Origin: Citrus sinensis
Taxonomy: Eukaryota; Streptophyta; Magnoliopsida; Sapindales; Rutaceae
Direction: 5' to 3'
DNA length: 64,000 nt
Assembly: GCF_022201045.2 (NCBI RefSeq)
Contig: NC_068559.1
Span: 28,465,501 to 28,529,500 of the forward strand
A model generated the notes under the pieces. It was not told the origin of the DNA. It worked only from the letters and a program-made list of their open reading frames with translations, and ran no database searches. Shown here piece by piece: positions 24,473 to 35,481 of this stretch. A program made the position numbers and the translations under genes. Numbering within the stretch: position 1 is the stretch's first letter; each line of letters starts with the position of its first letter.

Positions 24473-26236
24473 CCTTAGCCTGGCTGCCTCCACTATCTCC
24501 CTGACCTCCTCCATCAGCACTAAACTCCGAAGTTTTTGAAGGTGGTGGCTCAGAACATGCCCTTAGGACAGCCTCGTTCTGCAAGGAGGGGGCAATTTAC
24601 ACAGCTTCAAATTTTGACCAATTGCACCAACATCATACACTAAGAACGCAGTTAAAAGTAGCATAGCCTAAATTATGTTGGTAGATGCACACAAAGGAAT
24701 ATATGATGAAATCAGATAGTTACAAATGAAAATATGGAAGCCAAAAAAACAAATTCATTTCACAGGTTGAGTTATTCTTGAGGCCTTTCGATTTCTGGGA
24801 TCCCTGGACTAGGGAAGGCACATGAATAAGATAGGTGGCCAGCAATCATGGCTGCACTGCTCGACTTACATAAACTTGGTTATACAATTTTTACCGAAAT
24901 CAACTGGAACTCATCTGATTTGTACTTGAGTGATCTTTGCCCAAACCATTACTTCATTTGAAACTGCACACATGAAATAATAGGTACATTGCTGACAGCC
25001 TTCTCTGTGCATATATCATAAGATTTATGACTAATTGGATCCTGGCAAAAGAGAAGAAGCAAAGAAGAAACAGAGAAGGCAGATTCATTCCTTATCAACT
25101 TGATGCTGGCATTACAACAGTTGATGGCAATCAGTCAAATTAGTGTGATAAATCTTGCTACAATGAGCGGAGCATAAACAGTATTCCTTCTAACTTAATA
25201 TATGCCTACAGCACTAGCAAGTAGCATCCCACACATACACTAAGGCTCCGTTTGGTATAACTTATCAAGTAGAGCTTTTGATAATAGAGCTTTTACATAA
25301 TAAAAAGTTAGTTGTTTGCTTATCAATAAGAGCTTTTATTAAAAATCTATGAAATTACTTTAATAGGCAAGTTTTTTTAAGTTATGTTATGAAAAGAATA
25401 AAATAAGATTGTCAAATAAGTAGAGAATATTTTGGATACTTTAACATTTAAAAGGAACTTTTCAACCTCTACTCCCAAAAGCCCAAAATTTGAGCTTTTG
25501 TTAGTAGAGACAAAATAACTTATTTAAGCTCCAAAAACTCTACTAAAAAAGCAACCAAACAATAACAAAAATTATGATAAGAGCTTACGGGATTAAATAA
25601 GCACTTATAGCTATTAGATACGTCATACCAAATAGGCATTAACTCATAAGTTATATCAAATGTCATTGAGACAGGCAAATTTTAAGCCCTGCAAGATTAT
25701 GTTGGTATGCCAGCCCCTGACCCTGAGTTCTATACAAATGTTAACTTAACCAAACGGACCCAGATACTAACAACCTTCCCTAATAATAGTCCTTCAGAAG
25801 AAACCAAATCAGAACCTCGATTCTCATGAGTTGAGATATTTTTATTGTTACACAAGCACCCATTCTTGTCCAACATTCAGGCATAGAGTGCATCTTACAA
25901 AACCGGCTAAGATATTACTGATTCTAAGACAGTATTCATATGGACAAATCAAATGTCAGGATCACAATTTTGCAGCCGAGAAAAGTACTCGTATCAGAAT
26001 CAGATTTCAAGAGAGAATCCTGATGATAAACCCAGTAACTATACATCCTAGATGATCCAATGCTTAGGGTTTAAGGAAGAAGAAGGGGATACCTGCCAGA
26101 CTCGGAGGAGACGCTTCTTAGCGTTGGCTTTACGAGTAGTCGTCAGCTTTATTCTCTTCCAAACGAGCCCTCCAGAGTCATGTTTTTTCACAATCTCCAT
26201 TACTCTTGTCCCCCAAAATGCTCCTCCCATATTCAT
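24459..26236 (-). CDS. Small conserved basic plant protein (87 residues), function unknown
   Basis: The two exons are 26236-26093 and 24578-24459 on the minus strand. The junction is phase 0 (GGCAG/GTATCC ... TTGCAG/AACGAG) and the intron is 1,514 bp. The N-terminal half is strongly basic and helical in character (GTRVMEIVKKHDSGGLVWKR, then a KANAKKRLLRVW stretch). The C-terminal half is Ser/Gly/Gln-rich and ends GQND. I recall a plant protein family with this arrangement and a continuing NEAVLRAC motif, which is why I accept the pairing. I cannot name a function. The basic, short N-terminus would fit an organellar or ribosome-associated protein, but this is speculative. The start could be 26230 (second Met). 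The intron holds a TIR element, and the stop lies in a tandem duplication. Confidence 0.8.
25244..25639. mobile_element. Tourist-like MITE in the intron of the small gene
   Basis: It is flanked by TAA on both sides (25241-25243 and 25640-25642). The left end reads GGCTCCGTTTGGTATAACTT. The right end on the minus strand reads ATGCCTATTTGGTATGACGT, an imperfect inverted repeat. The inside repeats GAGCTTTTNNTAATAGAG-like blocks and has no coding frame. A relative lies at 27760-28157. A 3-bp TAA/TTA duplication is typical of PIF/Harbinger-type elements. Confidence 0.6.
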
Positions 26237-27435
26237 TCTATCTCCCTCTCCCGACTTTTCAGTTTCCGCTTTCCAATCCCACTCTCTACTTTGGTTTTCT
26301 ATGGAATTAGGTTTTGCCGCCGTTGGGCTAATCTTGGCAACTGCTCATTTTGGGCCTCATTTTTATTCTTGGGCCTCCTGAAAGAAGCAAATTACACAGA
26401 ACAGAAGTGAATTATGGAGTTGAGCTTAAAGCTATTTATTAGTAGGATCAGGCTACGGTGCAACTGTGGCACGGTGCCACAGTTGTACCTAAAGTTCCCT
26501 ATATTAATTTCATTATGTATTTAAAAGTTTTATTTCTTACGAAGATAAAATGAATATTGAGATAGAATTGATTAGTGAGACCAGACAAGGGATAAAATCT
26601 CACAACTCTTTACATCAACAACTACCTTTTTTAAATTAATTTAATTTATTCTAAAAATATCTTTTCATAAATAAAATTAAATAAATTTTATTTTTTATCT
26701 TGTTCTCTAATTATCTGCACTCTCTCTCTCTCTCTCAAACATTACCATGACAACCACCGCTTGTCTTTGATCCTGTTCGGGATTGACGTTGGTTAGTTGT
26801 AAACTACAATACTCTAAAGTGTTTGATAAACACAAATCATTGTAGGTTGGAAGGTAAGTTAATTTAATTTTACATTTGCGTGGTAAAAAATATATTATAT
26901 CTTTATCAATTTTATTAAAAATATTATTTTAAAATTATATCTACTATATACCATTAATTTTTATTTTATAATTACAATTTATAGTAACTGTAGAGCTTAA
27001 TGCCAAAGAAGGCTTTCGTCATGAGTCGCCACAAAATCCATTATCATCAACCATTACCATCGCCACAAAACTTTTAAAAACAGAAACGAAAATTTGAAAA
27101 TACCGGTAAAAAAAACCATAGATTCATCTTCATTATTCTCCACACCTCCTTCCCTTTGTTTTGCATCTTGATTTTACATAAACGATTTTCCACCACGCCT
27201 TGATTGAATCACTCAAATCCCAATCTCATGATCCTACTCCCCATCATGGATTCGTAATCATGTGCAGAGCTTCCCGGTCATTAATGGAGGACTTCGAAAA
27301 ATGGATTGGTGACTTTGTTTCCCCAAGACTTGTCGTGCAAAGTTTCACGTTCTTGGCAATAATCATTCATCTCTGTCAATATTGCTTCGGTCATCCATGC
27401 AGAGGAAACGGAAAAGTTAACTGAACCCTTCATTA

Positions 27436-27436
27436 C

Positions 27437-27472
<36 letters not shown>
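27436..27472. repeat. (AT)n(GT)n microsatellite
   Basis: An ATATAT run changes directly to GTGTGT, a compound dinucleotide repeat. Confidence 0.9.
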
Positions 27473-27473
<1 letters not shown>

Positions 27474-27759
27474 GAAATTTTAGAAATTTATAGAGTTAAT
27501 TACCAAAATAAAGGTGATGAGATAAAGTGATGGATCAAATATTTTACTAGTCCACTCTACCACTAAAGTGTTTTGATGATGTTTCTTTACGGTGAAGCAG
27601 CTGCTTGAAGGTGTTTTGACAATGTTTCTTTACGATGAAGCACTTCTTGGATTGAAACAGGCTTTCCGACATTGAAGTGGAACTGTTCCTAATATATATA
27701 TATATAAAACCTGTGATTAGATAGTGATTAAAAAAATAAATATATTGTTTTGACTCTTA

Positions 27760-28157
27760 GGCTTCATTTGGTGTAACTTTTCAAATAGAGCTTATTTAAG
27801 CATCATTTTTTTTATAGAACTTTTACCCCAAAAAAATTTTAATTGTTTCGTTATCAATGAAAAATTTTATTAAAAATTATAAAATTACTTTAATAGATAA
27901 TTTTTTTAAAATTTATATTATGAAAAGAATAAAATAAATAAGAAAATGATATTTTAGATATTTTAACATTAAAAAAACTTTTTTTACCTTCACTCTCAAA
28001 AGCCCAAAATTTGAGATTTCTAGTAGAGACAAAATAACATTTTTAATCTTTAAAAACACTACTAAAAAATGACCAAATAATAACAAAAATTTTAATAAGA
28101 GCACATGAGATCAAATAAACATTTATGATCATTAGAAAAGTTATACTAAGCAGACAC
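27760..28157. mobile_element. Tourist-like MITE, relative of 25244-25639
   Basis: It is flanked by TTA on both sides (27757-27759 and 28158-28160). The left end GGCTTCATTTGGTGTAACTT and the inverted right end (GTGTCTGCTTAGTATAACTT) match imperfectly. The inside shares phrases with the copy at 25244-25639, such as AGCCCAAAATTTGAG and TAGTAGAGACAAAATAAC, in the same orientation. Confidence 0.65.
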
Positions 28158-28666
28158 TTAAAGTAATAGTCCATTTTATTCTTGTTTTTTAAAAATAGTC
28201 TAAAACATCCTTCGTTAATTTATCATTAGTTTATTGAGGACAAAATATAATTTTCAATTAAGAAGTCACAAAATATTTTAGAATGAAATTTGTAAACACA
28301 ATTAAATAGCATTTGATTTCTATATATAACTTAATAAATCAACAATAGTAGCACTAAATAATATGTAAAATATATATTTAGGACAAAAATAGAAAACATA
28401 GATTTCACAAGCACTAGAGTGTGTTTTTTTTCTTTTTGTATATTTTAACTTGTCCTTAACTTTATTATAGTTAAGATAAATAAATAAATAATCAATCAAT
28501 ACATTTATTTTATCAAAAGTAAATACAAACACCTTCATTTATGTTAAAATAAACACAGTAAAGAAACAAAAACATTCATTTAATACACTACGAAAATAAA
28601 ATACAGTGTGTTAGAGTGTGGTGCTTTTTTTTTTTTAGCTCATGCTTAGTTTTAATATGGTTGGTG

Positions 28667-28714
28667 AGAAGAAGAAGAAGAAGAAGAAGAAGAAGTGTGT
28701 GTGTGTGTGTGTGT
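28667..28714. repeat. (GAA)n(GT)n compound microsatellite
   Basis: About nine GAA units are followed directly by about nine GT units. Confidence 0.9.
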
Positions 28715-30846
28715 ATGCATATTGAGTTATTTTTGTTTTATTAAGTTATACTTAAATTTTAAATTTATATAGAAAGTCAAATTTTATTTAAATTGTGATT
28801 GAGATTTTTACTTTAAATGATTTATATAATCATTGTTTTCCCTTCAATAAACGAAAGGGTATTTTGAATTATTATTTGAAAAGTAAGAATAAAATAAATT
28901 ATCATTTAAAGAGTAATGATAAAATATATTATTATACCAAACCCAAAGTTTAAAAGGGACTTTTTTTAAAGAGAAAAAGAAGTGCATAAATAATTTATAG
29001 CAGTCGTAACTTGGTTGTATTATGTAACCTGCTAGTACTGCAATATGTCTCTATATGTGGATGAGGCTAAGCGCAAAATGTAAAGACTTGAGAGCAATCA
29101 TAAACGGAACAAAATTTTCGTCCGACCTTTATTTTTATTTTTTTTCAAATATTAAAAAAATAAAAACAAAAAAAACTTAAGAAAAATTTTAAAATACATT
29201 TGATATATTACAATGAATTAATATATGTATAACATATATAATTATATTATAATTAATTGATACATACATAACATATATAATTAAATTTAATATAATTATT
29301 ATTTATATGATTTTTTTAAAATAAATACATATTTCATAATATTATTTTATTATTATTATACAATTGATATATTCTAAAATTTCGTTAAATGTAGGACATC
29401 ACCCCCTCGCCTTTATTCCACGCGTCAAGTTTTTCTTTTTATTCTCTGCTGCCTTAAAAAAAGTGTAAATATAACTGTAATTTTACAAAACTCCACTTGT
29501 ATTAGTGCATTATGGATGATGGTTTCTTCATTGCAGGGGACAGGACGCCACTTGGCGGGTGCGTAACAGAATAACTGGCGCGGACAAAACCCCAAAACGA
29601 TTGTGAGCCATAAGAAATTTCCAAACCGACGTACGTGTCGTCTCCCAAAATTAGCTACTGAGAGAGAGGTTCAGGTTGAAACCTCTTCATCTGGCCCGAA
29701 TCTGGACACATATAGATATGCACACATGTCGCTCTATCCAGGTGGTTGCGTATCGGCGGATGTTGTCTTTTTATTTCCTTTTTCTACAATTCCAACGAAC
29801 AGCCCACTTGGTCCCGTTTGATTATTATATTATTTTTTGCCGTTTGCCTTTGTGTTTTCCGATTCTTCTTATCGGCCAAATGAATCATTATGCTATAAAA
29901 AGAGCAATACTCACACTCCACTCATTTTTGTGTCTTGTGTTGTTGGTATTTTGAGACTAATTTTTTATTTTTTTAAAAGTTAAATTGGTGAAGTTATGAT
30001 AAGAGTAAGGATTGAGGCGCACCCCAGCGTGGAACCATCAAAAGTTGTGATTACAGTTAGAGCAATGGGTGATGGTGCCACGCTGTGTGCGTCTTGAATG
30101 CTTATTCTTTGCGCTAGACAAGCAAAGCAACCCCGGCTGCGTGCCCTTTTTTGGACTCTTTTTTTTTTTTTTTTTCTTTCTTTCAATCACTCCATTTTTT
30201 TATTTTTTTATTTTTTTTGGGGTTTGTGTTGGTGTGTTTCAGTGCCGCTGTATATTGTTTTATTTGTTTCATGTTTTATCTTATCTTTCAGGGGCAGTGA
30301 AATTGAGGATGGTTTGAAGCGAGCAGCGAGGGCAAACGTGCAATATTTGAGTGGGTAAAGAGCTCAAGTATTCAGTTGATGGTTCAGTTGCGTTCATCTG
30401 GGCTTCTTGTTGTTTTGCCAATTTCAGGCACGTGAGAGCTTGGCTCATCTTCTTATAGATCATATACCTGTGCCATGCCATCATTACCCACCAACGACAT
30501 TCGAATCGGAACTCTAAAACTCTGTGGTGCGGTGTTCATTATTATTATTATTATTTTCCCTTTACTGTTTCAGCGCATCAGGTTTGAATCTGGCTATTAG
30601 GTGAAGATGAATGTTTCCTCCTAAAATACAACCCAACATCCCTGTCCATTTTTTTCCTTCCACACCATGTAAGTAAAACACTAGTGGTTCGTTTACTTTT
30701 TCTTAAATTACTAATTTATTTATTTTTAATTTTTAGAGATCACAATGAGAATAATAATTAAAATAATTTGTTTACTGTACCTTATAATTTATTATAAATT
30801 ATCAAAATGTTCTTAATCACAATTTTGTATCAACATCTGTTGACTA

Positions 30847-30855
30847 TTGAAGTAA
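30847..30855. repeat. Target-site duplication of the MULE (left)
   Basis: TTGAAGTAA lies directly before the left terminal repeat and recurs exactly at 39109-39117 directly after the right terminal repeat. A 9-bp duplication is characteristic of Mutator-like insertions. Confidence 0.95.
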
Positions 30856-30935
30856 GGGAAATTTACAAAACAAGCCAAAAAAAGAAGGCATTTTTCAACT
30901 TTAACCCTTCAAATTTTTTTCTTTCAACATTAGTC
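30856..30935 (+). repeat. Left terminal inverted repeat of the MULE
   Basis: The block AGGCATTTTTCAACTTTAAC, followed by CC(T/C)(T/C)TCAAATTTTTTTC, occurs in the same place in the inverted right end. Similarity is strong for about 75 to 80 bases and fades over a further 40. Confidence 0.93.
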
Positions 30936-31155
30936 AAATCACCAAATTGTGAACGAAATTACCCTCCTCATTCTCACGTTTTCCTCAAGCAAATTCCTTC
31001 CTCTCTCATCAAAATCTCATCACCGAAAGTTTTATAGATTGTCGGCGGCAGCGTACATCGGCAGCGGAGGAAGTTGTTGGCACTTGAAAGAAGCTAAATC
31101 ACATTGAAAATCTTCGGAGATCTCCAAAATCAAAGAAAAAAATTGAAAACCCTAG

Positions 31156-32051
31156 GTGAGTTGTTATTGCCGTTTTTCTTGTTGTTGTTTGGGTTGCTGT
31201 TGTTGTTTGGGATGTTGTTGTTGTTTGGGTTGTTGTTGTTGTTTGGGATGTTGTTGTTGTTGGTGGTGTTTTAATGGCGGTGCTGGTGAGATGCATGTGG
31301 GAAAGGGAAGAGAAGAGAAAGGGGGGAAGCCAACTCGCGCTGCGTCGCACGCGAGATGCGCGCGGCGTGCGCACCTCGCGCGCGCGAGATGGGCGTGTCG
31401 CGCGCATCTCGCATGCGACATGCGCATGTCGTGCGCACGAGGTACGCACGCCGCACGCATCTCGTGTGCGACGCAGCGCATGTCGCACGCGAGATGCGCA
31501 CTGCACGCCCATCTCGCGCGCGCGAGGTGCGCACGACGCCCGCATCTCGCGTGCAACAGGCGCATGTCGCGCGCGTGAGGTGCGAACGCCGTGCGTGACA
31601 TGCGCATGTCGCACGCAAGATGGGCGCGACACGCCCATCTCGCGCGCGCGACATGCGCGACATGCGCATGTCGCACGCAAGATGGGCGCGACACGCCCAT
31701 CTCGCGCGCGCGACATGCGCGTGTCGCACGCGAGATGCGCGCGGCACACCCATCTCGCGCGCGCGAGGTGTGCACGCCGCGCGCATCTCGTGTGCGACAG
31801 GCGCTGCGTCACACTCGAGATGCGCACGTTGCGCCCATCTCGTGCGCGAGGGCGCGGCCTCGCGTGAGCGAGTTGCGCTAGGCTCGCGCGAGGGAAGCCA
31901 AGCGCGCGCGAGTTGCGTGCAGGCAAGCAGCTCGCGTGCTTGGCTTCCCTCGCGCGAGCCTGTCGCACCAAGAGGCAGTGCGCAGTGTTGACTTAATTTT
32001 TTTTCTTTTGTTCATAATTTTTTAATGTGTGATACTTTTAACTTGTACCAG
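31156..32051 (+). other. Predicted 5'-UTR intron of the MULE Ulp1 gene
   Basis: A strong donor, CCCTAG/GTGAGT, occurs at 31156. A good acceptor, TTGTACCAG/ATAAATG, lies four bases before the start codon at 32056. Nothing between them is a credible coding sequence. The intron would contain the entire GC-rich palindrome array. Confidence 0.6.
31330..31960. repeat. GC-rich palindrome array (MULE left subterminal region)
   Basis: About 630 bases of very CpG-rich sequence in an otherwise AT-rich window. It is built from short inverted units such as GACATGCGCATGTC (exact at 31417-31430, 31597-31610 and 31659-31672; one mismatch at 31712-31725) and GATGGGCGCGACACGCCCATC. A unit of about 62 bases is repeated directly at 31598-31659 and 31660-31721. 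The long open frames on both strands here are a by-product of stop-poor GC repeats and share no codon logic, so I do not call them genes. Confidence 0.93.
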
Positions 32052-32055
32052 ATAA

Positions 32056-35000
32056 ATGGGCAAATCAAAATTTGCATTGCATAACCCATCCGGACCGATT
32101 AAAGAACCGGGAATGATGAAGATACCTTGTGTTGATCACTTCCCTGGGCGTATCACGAGTATGTGCAAATTAGATGTCGTTGTTAATGCCATCCGGGAAA
32201 AATTAACAAGGCAACAGTTAAAGCTATTCAAAGACGATATATTTGGGCATTTCCTACAGTGCCGGAGCTATCCGTTCAGTGGCGTGATTGTGCACAATAT
32301 ATTGCTTCGGCAAGTGTCACATGGCGATGGAAATGACAAAGATGAGTTATGGTTTCAAGTTGGCGACCATTTGATACGGCTATCGATTGGAGAGTGGTGC
32401 CTAGTAACGGGACTTTGCTATGGCGAAAAAGTATTCCTGACGAAGCATAAAACAAATCATAGGTTACTTAATAAGTACTTTGGAGGCAGGATTCGCGATA
32501 TAAATCTTGGCCAGTTCGAGGAAATATTTATGAACTTACGCTTCAAGACTATGAATGACACTGATGCGCTAAAAATTGTCATGTTTTACTTTGCTGATAG
32601 AGTGCTACACGGAAGAAAGGATCATTGTCAAATCAATTTCAATTTACTTAATGAGGTAGATGACATAAATCATTTTCGAAGTATTTCGTGGGGTCATTTG
32701 TCATGGGAAACAATATATAAAAGCATTGATAATGTATTGAACGGCAAAGCCAAAAAATTTAAGAAGGCAAGCGCAGAAAATCCATTGCATAGAATTGAGA
32801 AATACAACTTTTATGGCTTTACGTCGGCAGTGCATGTGAGTGAAGAAGTTTTTTTTATAACTTGGTTTTGTTATAATAAATATTTAATGACACATTTTTT
32901 TACTTCATATCTTTCCTTGTTGAAGGCATGGATTTTTGAAGCGATCGAAGGACTACCATTAGAGTGGGTGGAGAAAATTAAGAGGAAGGGTGCTCGGATC
33001 GTGCGATGGAAGCCTGTGGCTTCTTCAAATATTAACTTCGGCGAAGTGTATTCATACCTGAACGAGCATCTTGTAAGTCATTTATATGTATGTTTGTATA
33101 TAAGTATTACATAATATATGGTTATACTAATTGGAAATTTGGTAATCTTTACGACAGGATGACACCATTTTCCAAACCCTGAAACCGGATGCAAAGGAGA
33201 GAGCCACAAATTATTGGAAGAGTGTCGAGGATTACGTGCCATATTTGCCAAGTTGGGTCCGTAATGTGGGTATCATCTATAATATCATTGAAAATCGGAT
33301 GCAAAGTCATTTATATGTTTGTTTTTTTGGTATTTACTGTTTTCTGTTTTACTTGGTGCAGCACCAGCCTTCAATCAATGCGCCATCCAGTACAAGGCCA
33401 AACGAGGTGGATCCTGACCCCACGAGCCCAATAGGACTGGAGCATAGTCCTGTTGAGGATGCCGGTGCTACCGACGACCATTATGAATCCGCACATGATT
33501 CAGATGACAGAAATGAGCCAGAGGTAACTTCTGTCGTCCTGAACATTTACAATGCACATATACATATCCGATATTTTGTCATTACTTTCTTATTTGTGTA
33601 AATTATAGGCAAAGACTAAGTTCCGCAATGATTATTTCGTTGGACGACTGGATAAAATAAAGTCTTCCATTCACGAGTTGAGGTCGGAACTTCAGACTGG
33701 ACACAGTTCCATTAACGAACTGAGGTCAGAACTTATGGCGGAACGCAGAGAAGCACAACAATATAGAGCAGCGGCCATGGGGTTTATGGCTTCGTTTGGC
33801 GCGGGTGCTTTAAAGGGCGCGTACGATGATTCTTTGTTTGGTCCCGCACCCTCGGTGAGCAAGTTTCGTATGTTTTCGTTATGTTATTATGATTTCAAAC
33901 CCGAAATTATGTTAATATGTTCATCTCCTCGAAACAACAGGCCCCAGATTGCTATGGTCCGAACGTTGATGCTGGCTATGGTACGCATACTGATGCTGGT
34001 AATAACGACGAGCACACCCCTATGTCCTTGTACAATCTACATGGGGACATATGTGATAACGGTGTACAGATATTCACGGAGGCACCTCCCGGTGTTAGTA
34101 AGTTTGGGCGTCCGTACCGACCGTCGTATATATTTGGCAGTCCTTACTTTATTCCTCCTTTCAAGAGAGTTAGGAATGTCAGGGCTTTACCCGCACTCAA
34201 CATTACGGACTATGAAATTGATGAAAGATCGAGTGTGGATATGAATCCGCTTAGGGGACTAGAAGACTCAAGACTATGTGAGGAGTTTGATCAGTGGTTT
34301 GCCGGCAACATTTCCGTGGATCGACTCGTCCAACAGTCTCGAAATTTCTTTGAAATACTCATGGGCAATGCTTCGATGAGGTGGCTTGGTGACGAAGTAA
34401 GCGTGTTTAATGGTCAGTACATTACAATACACAATAATATTTCTGCTGGCATGGATATTGATATAAATTTACTTGGTATAATCCCTTCACAGCATATTCA
34501 CACGTATTACCGCTTGATCAGCGAGAAGCAACTGCGGTTTCCAAATGCACTACCACAACGCGTCACGCATACAGATACATACTTTTGGGCTTGTTTTCAA
34601 ATTTTATAATCATTAATTATAATTTCGATGTTTTAAATATCTCGAAATGTTATTAATTTTCTACTCATCGTGTAATAGGTGTTTCTAAAGCAATTATGGA
34701 ATAATGGTAGTTGTGATGTCAATTCATTACAATATGGCAACAACTTGAGCAGCTATATGGATGGGCAGGAAGATCTCATGTCCAAACCGTTTACGGATGT
34801 CAATATGGTAAGAATTGTCACTCAATCTTATGGTAATTGTGTATAAAATATACTAATTTATTTATGTAGATATTCATCCCTGTGAATTTGGGCGGCGATC
34901 ATTGGGTACTAGCTCGAGCGGACCTTCGCGCAAGGAGGATGCAGATTTACGACTTGTTGGTTACCTTTCGCGAGGACAAAACATATTTGCGTAAATTCAA

Positions 35001-35268
35001 ACCTCTTCAGGTCGTCTTCCCTCAATGGCTTCAAGATGTTGGATTCTACAATATTCGATCTGAGCTGCAGAGTACCGACCCTTGGAAAGTAAGAATCGTT
35101 AAGGATGTGCCCCAACAATCACCTGGAAGTGGTGATTGCGGTGTATTTATGTTGATGTTTACAATGTATTTGATGTTCGGGCTAAAATTTGATTTTGATA
35201 GTAGCCACGGGCATTACTTCAGGAAGAAAATTGCTGTAGATATATTCACTGGCGATATTGCCTTGTAA
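32056..35268 (+). CDS. MULE-borne DUF1985 / Ulp1-type cysteine protease
   Basis: This is a transposon gene of the Ulp1 (C48) SUMO-protease fold. Cellular Ulp1 enzymes remove SUMO from proteins; the role of the transposon version is unknown. Predicted exons are 32056-32835, 32926-33072, 33158-33265, 33362-33523, 33609-33854, 33941-34396, 34493-34588, 34679-34807 and 34870-35268. All are phase 0 and give 840 residues. The N-terminal part matches DUF1985 (FPFSG-like YPFSGVIVHNILLRQV, then LWFQVGDHLIRLSIGEWCLVTGLCYG). A short helical stretch with repeated ELRSEL lies near the middle (exon 5). The protease core holds GGDHWV (H719), IYD (D736), Q791 and GSGDCGVF (C798), a complete His-Asp-Gln-Cys set. 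The exon 7 donor must be GC (TTTTGG/GCTTGT) or undefined. There is no in-frame stop in the model. It converges on the transposase gene, 214 bases apart. Confidence 0.83.
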
Positions 35269-35481
35269 GTCGTATTGTATTAAGACTTGATGTATGGATG
35301 TAGATTGTTTTTTTAATAGATATAAACTTTTGATATATTCATATATTTAGCTATAAGTAATTATTGATCAACTTTAGTACTCATCATGCAAATGAACATA
35401 ACATAATATACCTCATTACATATAATTGTAATATAAATTATAATAAGAGTTCATAATTCATAATTAGTTACAACGACACAG

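Larger units (their letters stand above)
26237..30855. other. Intergenic region with simple repeats and one MITE
   Basis: The first 100 to 200 bases are the likely promoter and leader of the minus-strand small gene. The rest is AT-rich with microsatellites (27436-27472, 28667-28714), a MITE (27760-28157) and no accepted coding frame. The open frames near 29603-30484 are overlapping and low in complexity. Confidence 0.55.

Noticed and set aside
31099-31991. Open frames of up to 290 codons on both strands
   Set aside because: They follow from stop-poor GC palindromic repeats. The translations are simple Arg/Ala/His/Cys repeats, several frames are open at once, and the block lies in a predicted intron.
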